Positions 1 to 12,200 of a DNA stretch of 64,000 bases are shown here, piece by piece (positions within the stretch are counted from its first letter, which is position 1; every line of letters begins with the position of its first letter). The notes beneath the pieces are model-generated. The model ran no database searches and was not told the DNA's origin. It worked only from the letters and a program-made list of their open reading frames with translations. Where the stretch lies: NCBI GenBank assembly GCA_019916065.1, contig CM034242.1, positions 43,343,010 through 43,407,009 of the forward strand, read 5' to 3'. The position numbers and the translations under genes were made by a program. The DNA is from Vitellaria paradoxa. Lineage: Eukaryota; Streptophyta; Magnoliopsida; Ericales; Sapotaceae.

Positions 1-122
1 TAAGATAATTTAATATAATTTATAAATTCGTAATTTGTGTAATAAAATAAAAAGTAAATAATTTTTAAAATTTTTAAAGATTTTCAAAGTTGTTCATCAT
101 TTTTCATTACACCAAACACACC
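1..122. repeat. Right half of a Tourist-like MITE (family B), cut by the window edge
   Basis: The sequence ends in ATTACACCAAACACACC and shares the core TAATTTGTGTAATAAAATAAAAAGTAAATAATTTTT (given here only as a description of 641-style cores at 32.6, 53.2 and 55.8 kb) with other copies in the window. Only the right part is present. Confidence 0.5.
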
Positions 123-640
123 AGAGAATACTAAAAATATTAGTAAAGTTTCAAAATTAATAAAATTTTAATGTTGGTGACAATTTTTTAATTTTCTAAC
201 CTCCTATCAAATTTAAAATTTAAATCAAACAAATTTAAAAAATCACCCCTAATTAAGTCATTTTATAAAATTTAAAATTATCATATTATTTTATTTTTAT
301 ATTCCTAATTAGATTATAAAAATATAACCACCCAAATTTTGTATGCACCCCTGCAATTATTATATATTGTTATTTCTATATCCACCTCACATATTTTTGC
401 GAATTTGTCTACCTTGTTCACTCACAATTATCCATTTTTTTTTCCCTTCGATGTGGCGCACCTATACACGGTTAGTTCATTGTTAAAATTAAGGAAATTA
501 TGAATTGTTTAAAAACTACCATTCCAAATTCTATTATATTATCATAATTATTATTAAAAAATTAATTTTGTTATAAAAATATTTCCACCGTCTCCCAATC
601 AAATGACAATAAGTGATTTTTAGCACACTAGCGAAAATTA

Positions 641-771
641 TTAGGGTGTTTGGATACTCAAAAAACTTCAAAAGTTTTTAAATTCCTCCGATCAAATTTT
701 ATCACTTATCATTTTTACATCACATTAATCTCAACTTTTGAATTTTTTGAGTTGGACTCCAAACACCCCTT
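641..771. repeat. MITE with GGGTGTTTGGA inverted ends
   Basis: The left end TTAGGGTGTTTGGA is matched by the inverted right end TCCAAACACCCCTT, about 130 bp apart. Inside, AAAAAACTCAA-type and TTGAATTTTTTGAG-type sequences also pair. The size, the GTTTGG end and the TTA-like flank suggest a Tourist/Harbinger-type miniature element. Confidence 0.6.
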
Positions 772-802
772 CGTAATTGTAGTAATGCAATCTTACTTAT
801 GA

Positions 803-952
803 TGTGTTTGGTTGGTAAAAATTTAGTTAAAATGTATAATAAAAGTACAAAAATTTGATGTAAAAGTGATATGTGATAAAATTTGATTAGAAGAAAATAT
901 AAAAACTTAATAAAAGTTGGTAAATTTTAGTTAATTTTAACCAACTAAACAC
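803..952. repeat. MITE family A copy (GTGTTTGGTTGG ends)
   Basis: Starts TGTGTTTGGTTGG and ends CCAACTAAACAC. The core around TTTGATGTAAAAGTGATATG recurs at 59681-59838 and, in reverse, at 29536-29700, which defines a family. Confidence 0.65.
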
Positions 953-1251
953 TGAAATAGGATTCGTCTTGCAATTCGTGCAATAGGATTATCCCGTTTA
1001 TGACTAATTTAAAAATTTTGTGCGCTTTTTAACGTTTGAGTAATTAAATTTTGTCTAATTTTTTTTTATAAATTAATCAAAACTATAATCCTACATGTTG
1101 AACACTTTTTAAACATAAAAGGTAATTATGTTAAATTAACTAAAAATCTAAGCACAAAAGCTAACTTCCTCTACTTTCCTAACGCAGAGCAAAGTTTAAG
1201 TATGATCTCATTCTCATTCTCATTTCATCTGTTGAGAGAGGCATATATTAC

Positions 1252-1617
1252 CCAACTCCTTCGTGTCCAGGAACTCGAGGAAGCAAAGGCTGAAAAAAAA
1301 AAAAAAGAAGACAGAAAAATATTATTTGAATATATAAATTTTTAACCAAAAAATTTATATCATGATCCAACCTCATTAAAATTTTAAAAAATAATTAATT
1401 TTAGACAGAAAAATATTACAAGTAGTTATATAAATTTTTAGGTTAAAAAATTTACCAAAAAATTTAAATCATGAACTAATATTTTTAAAATTTAATTATT
1501 TTTTTTGATTGTTATACATAATTTATAGATATATATAGAGAGAGAGAAAGATATGTATAGTATTAATGGTGATGGCCGAAATAAATATCAAATTAAAGAA
1601 AGTGTTTTATTGTATAT

Positions 1618-1671
<54 letters not shown>

Positions 1672-2032
1672 GAGTAATAGTAGTGTACTGACGAGGGGAT
1701 AACCACCGCAGCAAAGGATGTCGGTGTGGCAGAGGCTGGCACAGAGCATCTTAATCCTAATTTCGTTTGATTTTGGGGGATCTACCTCTATCTCTTTCAC
1801 CTCCAACTCTGGTTCCCCAATTCTCCACAATACCGCCGCTGCATCACACACACACACACACATATATTTTGCTTCAAGGTAGCTGAGTTCATGTGCGTCA
1901 GAGAGATCTAGAGCTAACAATATAGATTTACAAGATATATGTATATGTGTGTTTGTGTGTGTAGCTGCTACTAAAATTAATCAACCATGTACCTTTGCAT
2001 TTTATGATATTTGAGTTGCTGCCGTCACACAT
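1252..2032 (-). CDS. Zinc alcohol dehydrogenase-like protein, first three exons (partial)
   Basis: Three minus-strand exons join in frame: 2032-1993 (ATG after CCACC), 1838-1693 and 1289-1252. Each junction has GT and AG, and phases are consistent. The 74 complete codons encode the N-terminal GroES-like half of a medium-chain zinc alcohol dehydrogenase. After the short leader comes [17 protein letters not shown], then the CASLCHTD motif holding the first catalytic-zinc Cys, then [10 protein letters not shown] with the zinc-ligand His and following Glu. Members of this plant ADH-like family are about 380 residues long, so the NAD-binding fold and the structural-zinc lobe are missing here. The DNA from 1251 to 1 is AT-rich and shows no next exon. 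Either intron 3 exceeds 1.2 kb and the gene continues left of the window, or it is a 5' fragment. Introns 1 and 2 carry CA, TA and GA microsatellites. Exon calls are by reading; the product class is firm, the substrate unknown. Confidence 0.8.
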
Positions 2033-3028
2033 GGTGGCCGATGAAGGAGACGTAGGTTCGCCTGCTTGACTACTTAGGGCATTATCAATGAGTGGTTGTA
2101 CTTTTTTGATCAGCAAGATATATACACACACACACACACTCTCTCTCTCTCTCAATAAGTTAGCGGGCCCAAGCGGCCTCGCGTGCCACCAGCAGTTCAA
2201 ATTTTTTTCTCAAAATTTTTTTATATCGTGGTTCGATGCTTAAAATTTGGATTTTTTTTAATAATCTAAAGTTCTTATAATTTAATTATTCATGATATAA
2301 ATACTTAATTCAAAATTATTTATTAATGGCACTAAGTTTCCGTTTGAAATTTTAAATTTTATAAAAAAAAATATTAAATATCTTTCTCAAAATTTTAATT
2401 TTTTATCTTACTGTATGAATTAGAAGACTGTAATTTTTATTAATTTTTATTAAATCCTAAATATAGATTTGAAATGTGATCAAATGCTAACAATGTATAT
2501 ATTAAAATTTTGCTCGGACACATGCTCTGAACTCTCAAGCCACATTCCCGCACAAATGGACATGCATTCCTATTACGAAAGTATGTGATCATAATTAAAT
2601 TATAATAGATAAACAGTAATTGGAATAGTTGCATCTGGTTATTAGAAATAATGGGACGGGAAAGCCATCGCATCTCACCATTGAGACCCATTACATGCGC
2701 ATTAAATGTATCTCAAACTGTCATTTATGTATTGGGGAAGGCAAATGGGTATCATTGCAGTTAAATCAATGATCTACTAATTTCTATTTTATATATTTAT
2801 AAATACTCAAGATATATATATAATTGAGATGTTCTCTCTCTCTCTAAATACTCTAACTTTCCATCTTACTTAATTATTTTATATAATTATAATACTATGA
2901 TTACTTTCCATCTTACTTATTTTTTTTGAATTTGCAGGTGCTAACTTTGAAAGGGAGAACCATGTGGCGTGGAAAGCACATGGGGCCTATTTTTATACTA
3001 CATACATTAATTTATTATTAATGATACA

Positions 3029-3059
<31 letters not shown>

Positions 3060-3999
3060 GATTGAGTATAAAAACTACTTCTACACTTTACTTTTGATCT
3101 CACTTTGATTCCACTAGTTTTAATTGTGACGGTCAAATATTCGCTCTTTGGGTCAAAATGTAATCATTCCATAAGTTCCGTGTAAATTGAAATTATTAGG
3201 GCGAGAGTAAAATCGTCATCTCTCTAAAATCCATCATGACTGCCGAAGAATTCCCAAATTTGTAGTCTAACATTTTAGATGATGTGGATGTGCAACTTCT
3301 GGTTGTGTTTTGGTTGTTTTCAATCATCCTATGGTAAGTTCTGCACTCTCTTATATAAATATTGGTTTGGCCAGCCTCTTCTCATTCTCCGGTTGCAACT
3401 TAAATGGACCCTAACTCCATTCACGATGTTGATAAAGAAACTAGGGTTTCTCTTCGATTGGTTTATACCCATCCAAATCAATATGAAATTCTTTTTTAGT
3501 TTGCTGATTTCCATCAAATTTCTTCAATGAATCATGCTAAGATTGAAGAGATGCTCTTTGTTTTTATTCAATCGGCACTGGAAAATAATCTCCAAACTAT
3601 TGGCATTGTTTTGACAAATTTCTTAATGAATTTAGTTTAAAAAAAAAAACCTTCAATCGGCCTTCAAAGCTCCAGCCTTATCCTTCCTGTTTTTTCAGTG
3701 ACTCTGGTGACTTTTACTCAAGTAACTAGTCTAGTTTTCGGTGTCGGTATCGACGCTACCATGACAGTCGATCGTTAGCCTATAATTCTTCAACCACCAC
3801 TTCATTTTCCTTAAACCCTAATCTTATAGAAAAATGACGATTTTACTCTCATTCTAACGGTTGCAATTAACGAGTAGCAGATGAAATGATTATATTACTA
3901 CTTAAGCAGAATTATAGGGATTTAACTGTCACAATAGAAATTAGTAGGACCAAAATAAGATTGAGAGTAAAGTGTAGGAATGGCTTTTGTACTTTACTC
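3060..3999. mobile_element. Non-autonomous DNA element with long inverted ends (Mutator-like?)
   Basis: The left arm (about 3060-3230) and right arm (about 3830-3999) are diverged inverted copies. Shared blocks include CTACACTTTACT, TAATTGTGAC/ATTGTGACAGT and GAGAGTAAAATCGTCAT. The flanks contain AAACTAAAA at 3050-3058 and again at 4000-4008, a candidate 9 bp target duplication, which is the size made by Mutator transposases. No transposase is inside; the 83-codon ORF at 3279-3530 has no recognisable motif. The long arms and 9 bp duplication fit a MULE-derived element, but the exact ends are uncertain by a few bases. Confidence 0.6.
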
Positions 4000-5567
4000 A
4001 AACTAAAATAAGAAAATTTAGTTCAAATTTTAAATTGTCTCATGAATTTAAATATCTAAAAATATTCTTAATCCAAATATTTAATTTAAAATTTAAAGTC
4101 CGTTATGAATAATCCCACACCAAACGACACTTAATAAACTAAAAAAAAAAAAAGAATTAAGAATTAATTTATTTCTCATGATTGACGGAGAATGAATAGG
4201 CCAATATCAAATAGCACATAATTAATAAACTGAAATAAAATGCATGGTCGACGGAGAAAAGAAAGGTTGATGTTTACTTTCACTTTTGTTTATTAGACTC
4301 GTCTTTACTTTGCATGTTTCTACTGCAATTACAGAAAGAGGACTTTTGCTAAGAGTTAATAAAATAAAATTTCAAGATAAAAGGTGATTTTTTTTTTTTT
4401 TTAAGAAAAGAATCGTTTGTATATAGTGAAAGGAATATAGCAGAAAAATTTGATACAAATTTAATTTATTGATAGATTTCGTGATATAAAAATTGGTTAA
4501 GTAGTAGTTTAATTAATAGAATATTAGAAATGTATATTTTTGTGAATATTGATGCATAAAATTTACTTTTGGGTATTTTTTGTTATATATTCATAAATTT
4601 TTATAAATATATTTTTGTTACCAAATATAAATTATAGTGCTAATTGCATTTTTTATAGACCTAAATTTTCTCCTTTTTCTATAAAAATCTTATCCTCGTC
4701 CCGAGTTTATACAGGTAGTTTTTAAAATTAATTGTAATTGAAATATTATAAATACTTTTTAGCTAAATTATTGAAATATTTTAGCCCTTTAAGAAGTGTT
4801 AAAAATTCTAAATTACTTTAATATTTTAACCCTTCGATATTTTCACAGAAATTTTTGGGTGTATATCAATTACTCGACTTATACGCCGACTTATACGCGG
4901 AATTAAGTCATCGTCCACCGAATTATAATGATGTATTTAAATTTTGGCTATATATCCATTTATAATGACGGATTCTGCCCAAAAATTTTAACTTCAGCAA
5001 ATGCTAGTATTTCTATTTTTTTTCTGATATTGGGCTTTATGATTTGTGTTTCGTGGGTAGTTGTAAGCGATGGTTGAAGTTTTTTCTTTTTCCCCCTTGT
5101 GCTTGATTCATCTGTTAGTTTTTGGTGGATGGAGATAAGAGTGAAAACGAAACGGATTATTTGTTAGTTATTTGAGCTTGGTCAGAAAAAAGTTCGACTA
5201 GAACTCATTTTAGAATTCGATTCATGAGTAAAATAAATTTATGACTAAAATAAATTCGAATCAAATTTGATTTATAACTCGTTTATGTTAAAAAAACTTG
5301 GATCAAAAATTTATTAGTCAACTTGATAAAATAATATTTTATATTTTTAATAACATTTTATTTTTTATATTTTATATTAAAACGACGTCATTTTGATTTA
5401 ATTGAATTATTTTCGAAGTGAGTTCAAGTTAAAAATTTTTTTTTATTGAGTCCAATTTAATTTTATATAGAAATTCGAATCGAGTTTGAGTTTGATTTTG
5501 ATGTTAAGATTCATGTAAATAATTCGAGTCGAATTCGAATAAATTAAAATATGACTCGTTTTCTTCC

Positions 5568-5722
5568 TGGACTGTGGGTTGATTTTGATGCGTTTAAGGC
5601 GTTCTCTGATTCATCAACAGCGAAGGTCCCAGGCTCCAACAGATTGAAGAAGATGGTACTTCACTCGGTGGACTACATCGTCCATGACAAAGATCCATAA
5701 ATGTTGGACATCAAGAGGTACT
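5568..5722 (+). pseudogene. Unrecognised exon relic with an in-frame stop
   Basis: A short stretch of non-repetitive, more GC-balanced DNA reads as VDFDAFKAFSDSSTAKVPG, then NRLKKMVLHSVDYIVHDKDP, then a TAA, then MLDIKR and a GT donor-like AAGAGGTACTG. The composition and continuity look like an old coding exon, broken by one stop. I do not recognise the protein family and no partner exon is visible nearby. Confidence 0.35.
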
Positions 5723-5770
5723 GTCACTTGTATTTTAAGGGAACAAAATATATATAATATAAAAAAATTA

Positions 5771-6012
5771 AGGTCCGTTTGAAAAGAGTAGGCTAAAGGC
5801 TACTTCAAAAGTGATTGAACTTTTTTACCCTTTTATATTTAATCTTCTTTTAAACTTTTAAGGATAAAAATGTCAATTTAACAAAAATAAGTTAAGTCAC
5901 CTAAAAAAAAGTTATTTTTTTTCTTTCCCAAACACAAAATTAACTAGTTTTTTTTAATTAACTATTAACTATTAGCCATTAACTAATACTAATTGTTCAC
6001 AAACGGAGCCTT
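5771..6012. repeat. Tourist-like MITE (AAGGTCCGTTTG ends)
   Basis: The left end AAGGTCCGTTTG is mirrored by CAAACGGAGCCTT at the right, with TTA/TAA flanks. About 240 bp. The inner sequence (AACTTTTAAGGATAAAAATGTC) resembles the palindrome-rich patch in a pfkB intron at 17480-17660. Confidence 0.65.
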
Positions 6013-6915
6013 ATTTGTTGATCTCTTTCATTTGCAACAACTTCAGCGTTAGCAAATTTTAAATGCGGCGTTTCATGGGACAACTCTTTTTTTTTTTTTT
6101 TTTTTTTTCATGGGACAACTCTGTTTAGGAGATGTTTGGAAAAGTGACAAATGACAAAATTTAATAAGAAAAGTTAAAAATTTTGATAAAAATTGAGATA
6201 CTTTGCTATTTTTTGGTAAACAAAGCATCCATTTACCAAACACCCCGTAAGAAATACTTTTTGTACATAAATAGGTTAGGGAATATATCATGATTTTAAT
6301 TACATGCAGGGTAAAGCGCACTACAAACCCCCTTGTTTATTGTTCAGAATTACTTTATTTATTTCCTTCTGGAATTGGACGATAAGGGGATTGAATATAA
6401 TTTAAAATTATTTTTTCGTGTGAAATTATTTTTTAATGTTTAGATAATAAAATATGAAATAAATAAGATTTGTAATTTAATAAAAGATGATTTTAAATCC
6501 TTAAATTTAGCAAAAATATATATATATATACAATACCATGTATAAGGTGTCACTCATTTTGAGAGATATACATTCAGGATTAATGCACCATTTTGTGAAT
6601 AGCCATAAGTCTTATATGAGATGGGTAGCGCACACATTATTAACAATCTAATCCCATCCTGTATCTAATCAGAGTGATTCTTTTGCTATCCTCCAACTCG
6701 TTTTAAATAAAATTATCTTGTTAAGTTAGTTTTACATCTTATATGGTTATTTTTATTAATTTTTTTTTATTTCTTAACTTTTTGACATGTTAATTATATT
6801 TTTTTTAATAAGAATATTTAGCTGTTTTGTGTTAAACTTGATCCACACTGATAATATGAATTTGGATTTGAATTTTTATTTTTTTAAAATTGAATGTCAT
6901 ACTAAAAACTATCAA

Positions 6916-6917
<2 letters not shown>

Positions 6918-6998
<81 letters not shown>
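6918..6998. repeat. Compound CA/TA microsatellite
   Basis: An uninterrupted CA run is followed directly by a TA run of about 50 bases. Similar TA runs occur at about 16118-16147, 47980-48003, 51303-51331 and 58760-58786. Confidence 0.95.
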
Positions 6999-7001
<3 letters not shown>

Positions 7002-7563
7002 GTGACAAAAGTAAATTAATAAATTAACTTATTCTAAGAATACTATACGCAACCATTATGTTACTTCAAAAAAAAAAAAAATTGCTTACATTGTTTTATA
7101 AATGAGAAATACATTTTTACTAGATTTTTTTTTTGAAAAATATATATATGTATAATAATAATGTTTTAATAAAACTTTGTAATAAAAATGCAAATTACTG
7201 TGTGTTTGGAGTGCTAAATTTGACAAAAATTCTCTAACTTTTTTCAAAATTTTTCAAATTTCTCCAACTTTTTTCATACTAAAATTTTATATTTTTTATT
7301 TTTACCAATTTTTTTTCTAATTTTTTCCCAACTTTAAACATTTTTCAAGAAATACACCTAACACTCAACTATTTTAATTTTTTTTCTTTTTATTTTTTTA
7401 TTAAAATTTGACACCCCAAACAAAAACTTAATGAATTTTTAGTTGCATGCATCCTTACAGCAGAAGAAGAGCTTTCTTATTTTTGTTTTAAAGTGGCCAC
7501 ACAAAATAGAAGTTTTTTTTTGTTTTTTCAATGTATAGCTTTAAGGGGACACACAATAGATAC

Positions 7564-7728
7564 TCCGTTTGGAGCTACATAAAATAAAATAAAATTCTAC
7601 AAATCTTTATAAATACAAATTACGAGATAGTAAAATTTAAATTCTTCACTCACTGCACGAATTACGAGATATTTACTTTTACAATTTTATTTTATTTTAT
7701 ACACTTTTATACAACTTCAAACACACCC
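7564..7728. repeat. MITE family C copy
   Basis: Runs from TCCGTTTGGAGCTACATAAAA to ACAACTTCAAACACACCC. The core (AAATTTAAATTCTTCACTCAC, TACGAGATATT) recurs at 54303-54473 and, inverted, at about 47790-47930 and 55000-55140. Confidence 0.6.
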
Positions 7729-9050
7729 AAATTTCGTTACCTTAAAAACCACATGAATCTATACTTTTAATAGTGGTATAGATTTAATAATTAAAAAAAT
7801 TTATTATTTTTGTCATTTTATAATTATTCATTAATTGACTAAATTTATATTTTAAAATGTTATTTAACAAATCTTTATAGTGTTTAGATTAATCATTGAA
7901 TATTTCGACTAAAAGTATATTTGGTATGAGATTAGAAGATGGTAAACTTTATGAAATTAAAAATTCTCAAATATTTAAAAATTTTTGTAAAGAAAATTGA
8001 TGAAAATATAAGAGAGGTGGAGTAAAATTAAAAAAAAAAGTATCTAAAATTTTAATTACTTTAATATTTTCTATTAAGTTTTAATGATGAATTTAACAAA
8101 ATGAGATTGAATGGTAAGTATAATTTTCACATATTGAAGGGTGTTAAAGTATAATTACTCAAATATTGAGATAAGTAAGTGTAATTTATTCATTTAAAAA
8201 ATATATTAACTTTCTAAAAGGGCCTTAAAAAAATAAGAATTAAAATAGAGAAGCAAAAAAAAGGTTAATATGTTGGAGAATAAAAATGCGCAAAATAGCA
8301 AAAGAAAGGGAGAGGCTATTATTTATTTATTTATTTTTTAAGTGAAGAGAGAGATAGGCTTTTTAAGGGTCTGTTTGATACTGTAAAAAATAACAAAAAA
8401 TAATAAAAAATGAGATTTGAATAAACTTTTGACGTTTAATACACAACAACTAAATTTCGTTTTTTAGAGATGTAAAGTGAATTTTTTAAACTTTTATGTC
8501 AGTTTTTTAGAAAGAGAAACAATTTGAACAATTTTTTGGTTCCGTCGAAATAATTTTGCGTTAGAATTTATTCAAAGTGATTAAAAAGTTTTTGAGAATT
8601 GTATAAAAATTATTGGGGTTCGTGAAATAGTATTAGTGTTTGTAAGAAATTTATTAAAATTTGTAAAAATTTGTTAAGATATGTGTATATATATAAATTT
8701 ATAAAAATTTTATGAAATACAAAAAGTACGAGATATGTTAAAAAGTTTAAAAAATTTTCAGAAAATTTTAATATTTTTCACCCTTTTTTAGTGCCAAACA
8801 GCCCCCAACATTAGCAAAATCTATCCTTCTGAATGAAAAGAAAAAAAAAAAAAAAAAAAATCTTTGCAAAAGAATGAAAAACGTGCGCTTGGCGGACGAT
8901 GTGGTGGAGCTGGAGCTTGTCTTCTTCTTGCTCGAGAAAATTACCAAAACCCTAAAAAATATAAACCCACGGACGTCCAACGATTTACAATTACAGTTCC
9001 AAACTCTAGTTTTTATTTTTTATATTTTCAATTTATTTTGGAATTTTTTT

Positions 9051-9085
9051 GGGGGGGGGGGGGGGGAGGGGGGGAGGGGGTGTTT
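9051..9085. repeat. G-tract next to a T-tract upstream of the J-domain gene
   Basis: Sixteen G, then A, seven G, A and five G follow a run of T. It lies about 130 bases before the start codon, so it may be in the 5' UTR or promoter. Four close G runs could form a quadruplex on the plus strand. Confidence 0.85.
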
Positions 9086-9215
9086 CATAATAAACCATTT
9101 GAAGATTTTTATCAAACCCAGTTCGCTTTATCTCTGATCTTTTTTTCCCTTATCAGTCAAATGAGGTTTTGTGCAAATAAACCCTTTTTATTATTCTACT
9201 TCACATTGTAAATAT

Positions 9216-12200
9216 ATGGAAGGCAATGAAGAGACTCATTCCTACAAGGTACGGCCTCTCCAGTCCCTCCCCCCAAATTCCATCTCTTTATTGATCGCTT
9301 TCTTCTGCAGCTTTGCTTTTCTTGCTATATGTTGTTTGTTTTCTAATTGTTTTGAAGTAATTATGGTTTGATTGCATATTTCAGACTCTAGGATTTTCTC
9401 TCTCTGCACTTGTTATCTGCCTTTTGCTTGTTGAATTTTCAGTTGTTTGGTTGATTTTTAGAACATTGAAGATGAATATATCCTATTACGGCACATTTTT
9501 CTGAAGTGAATTGCTAATTTAGGTTTCAATAATTTGAGCATTACCTGGAAGCATTCTCTTTTGAAATTATGTTGGTTTGGCTAGGCATTTTGTTAAAGTT
9601 TCCATGTGGTTTTCAGTTTGTTGTCAACAAAAGGGGAAATAATAGAAGTTCAAATTACCAGCCTCAATGAGACAGAGCAATTTGATGAGCTTATCCATAA
9701 TTGAAGTATTTGGCATGGTTGATTTAATTGATTATTCACCTCTTCCACTTTCAGAATTTTAATCACAGTTATGAATTATGATGGCGCTCTGGTTCAACTT
9801 CTTGCTAGCGAGAATGTGTTTTAGGAGAAGAGAAAATATCAGCAATATCAACCAAAGCATTGGTTTGGTAGGCTTGATAATTTTCATTTCTACTTTTGGA
9901 GTGGTAGGCTCTGTTTGGAATTGGGATGAAGCACAAGACAATGAGAAAGTTCTACTTTCTGGTTTTCCTCCCACTGTAAAAATTGTTTAGATAAAACAAT
10001 TCTTATGAAATGATTGTAAAAGAGGAGGAGCAATACTTGAGTATTAAGAATTTCTCAAGTATTTATCTAACTTTTTCTTTTCCTTTTTTTTTTGGGGGTT
10101 TTCCCATAGTGACCTCTACCTTTTCCGTCACAAAACCCATATAGAAGTGTAGCATTAATGCAAACTAAACTTGCTAGTATATTTGCTTTAACAATTCCGC
10201 ATAACCAGAAATATGCTCTCATATCATTTGGATGGGACTTTTTTTTTTTTTTATGAGAGGGGGCAATGTTGGCTGTGCAATATTTTTTTGTTACAGAGTT
10301 ATTACACTTGTTTCCCTGTCGTCAGCTCTTATTTTTGTGAATTTCACTTATTATTCATTCATGTGAATTTATGCACACAAGTATTATAATTTAATAGAGA
10401 AACAAAAAAACCCTCTATACATTTTTCGGTTAGCAGCTCCATCATCTCGGCTAACATCATTCTTCAAGGCATCTGAAAATTGAGGTCTGCGTATCCTTTT
10501 GATCTTATGATTCGTATTGTTCACACATGGTATCTTAGAAAATTCTCCTAGAAAGTACAACAGAAATGTTAAGATTTTGGGAAAGAAAATAAAATTGCTT
10601 CATAATTTATATAAAATACTTTGAATACTTATTTGGCTTGGATCTATGTTACATAGACTCTTTGTATGACGTACCCATATCATATGCTTGACACTTGGAT
10701 AAGAATACTTGAGTAAATGTATACATATCCTAATATAATTGAATATATATACAAACATATTTATTAATTCAATTTTAGCATATAATTTATGCATAAAATA
10801 CTCTAATAGAATCTTGTTAATACGATATAATCCTATATAGGGTGTGTTTGGTGTGATAAAAAACGATGAAAAACTCATTAAAACTCTGAAAATCTCTAAA
10901 AGTTATTTACTTTTTATCTCACTGCATGAATTACGAACCGCCAAATTATGTCACTTTATCTCACTTTTTATCACTCCAAACGCACCCATAATAAAATAAT
11001 TATATTAAATATATGAATATTTTTCTGTGTCCCCGTATGCTTATATAAGAGAATTGATGGATCCAACTCTTAAACACATATCTGTATCCAAGTTCTTGTA
11101 ACGTAGACTTGTTTGTCTGTGCCTTCTGTTGGTGCATCCTTTTGGAAATTGTTATTGATAATTCTGCTATCATATCATTCATTTCATGAAACTGTCCCAG
11201 GGTGTTTCAAATGACAAATTAGGAAAAGAAGCAAAGGTGAAGGGAACAACTGTTTGTGCCCACACAATAAATACTGTCAAATGGCAGTCTATTACACTTG
11301 CTAGTGATTTTGTTTTTTTGATAACTAAACATTTTCTAATGATTATGATTAGCATATTGAAGATAATGAGGGTGGCTTCCAGCAATGATTGTATGCAATC
11401 AATATTCTGTATGTTTATATAGGAGGTGCAAACTGCCCTCTTGTAGATGGCCACTGGTACTGGAATCTCTCTGGAGAAAAAAAATAGTCAAGATGCAGGA
11501 AACAGCTGGATTGTTCAATCATTCAATCTGTGTATCTCTGTCTTTTGTTATCGTTTAATATTATGCTATTTGGTTGAATCCTGTTATATGCTCTCTGGCT
11601 GGAGCCCATGCAATGAAAGCCCTTGGCTGCATGCTTGAAAGATTTCCAGGCATAACTTCATGTTTTTTGGGTTAGTTGGATTTATGTCACTTGATATTTT
11701 GTCTGCCTTTATGGATGTCTGATGGGAAATTCTTACTCATCTGAAGGATTATTACAAGGTTTTGGAGGTAGATTATGATGCAACTGATGAGAACATCAAA
11801 TTAAATTACAGGAAACTTGCACTGGTTAGTTATTCGTCTTCACTAATGGCTGTTACAATAGCTCTATTACGTTACTTGATTTCAGCTTCATTTTTAGTGT
11901 CATAGGACACACAGGAAATTTACACGATTTCGCATTCTATTAATATGTAACAGAAGTGGCATCCTGACAAACACAATGGTGATAATGCTGTTACCGCAAA
12001 ATTTCAACAGATCAATGAGGCTTACTCTGGTAATTCTTGTGCAGTTGTGTTTGATGGGCCCTGAGGTCTCCTTCCCTCTGTTACACCACGCATGCGACCT
12101 TTTTTCAGTGTGTAGCCACTGGCCATGTTATGGGGTTTATATGCCTTGGATTTCAATAGTTTTCAATTCTCAGTTGTGTGGCATCACTGGCATTGTAAAC

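Larger units (their letters stand above)
2033..9215. other. Intergenic spacer between the ADH-like and J-domain genes
   Basis: About 7 kb of AT-rich DNA. It holds the long-TIR element at 3060-3999, a gene relic near 5.57-5.72 kb, MITEs at 5771-6012, about 6127-6247 and 7564-7728, a CA/TA microsatellite at 6918-6998, and a T-then-G tract near 9051-9085. ORFs here are short and low-complexity. A short stretch at 2939-2990 after a good TTTGCAG acceptor is followed by an A-tract at 3028-3052, but I could not assign it to a gene. Confidence 0.6.
9249..11746 (+). other. Intron 1 of the J-domain gene
   Basis: About 2.5 kb. It contains the nested MITE pair at 10644-11106. The rest is unique AT-rich intron sequence. 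The ORFs here, such as 9778-9990, lack splice or domain support. Confidence 0.7.

Noticed and set aside
2939..3052. Short exon-like block followed by a run of 25 A, considered as a retrogene 3' end
   Set aside because: The readable part is too short to identify in any frame, and the A run directly borders the long-TIR element.
8864..9211. ORFs spanning the G tract before the J-domain gene
   Set aside because: Poly-Phe and poly-Gly content comes from T and G tracts; the region is more likely promoter and 5' UTR.
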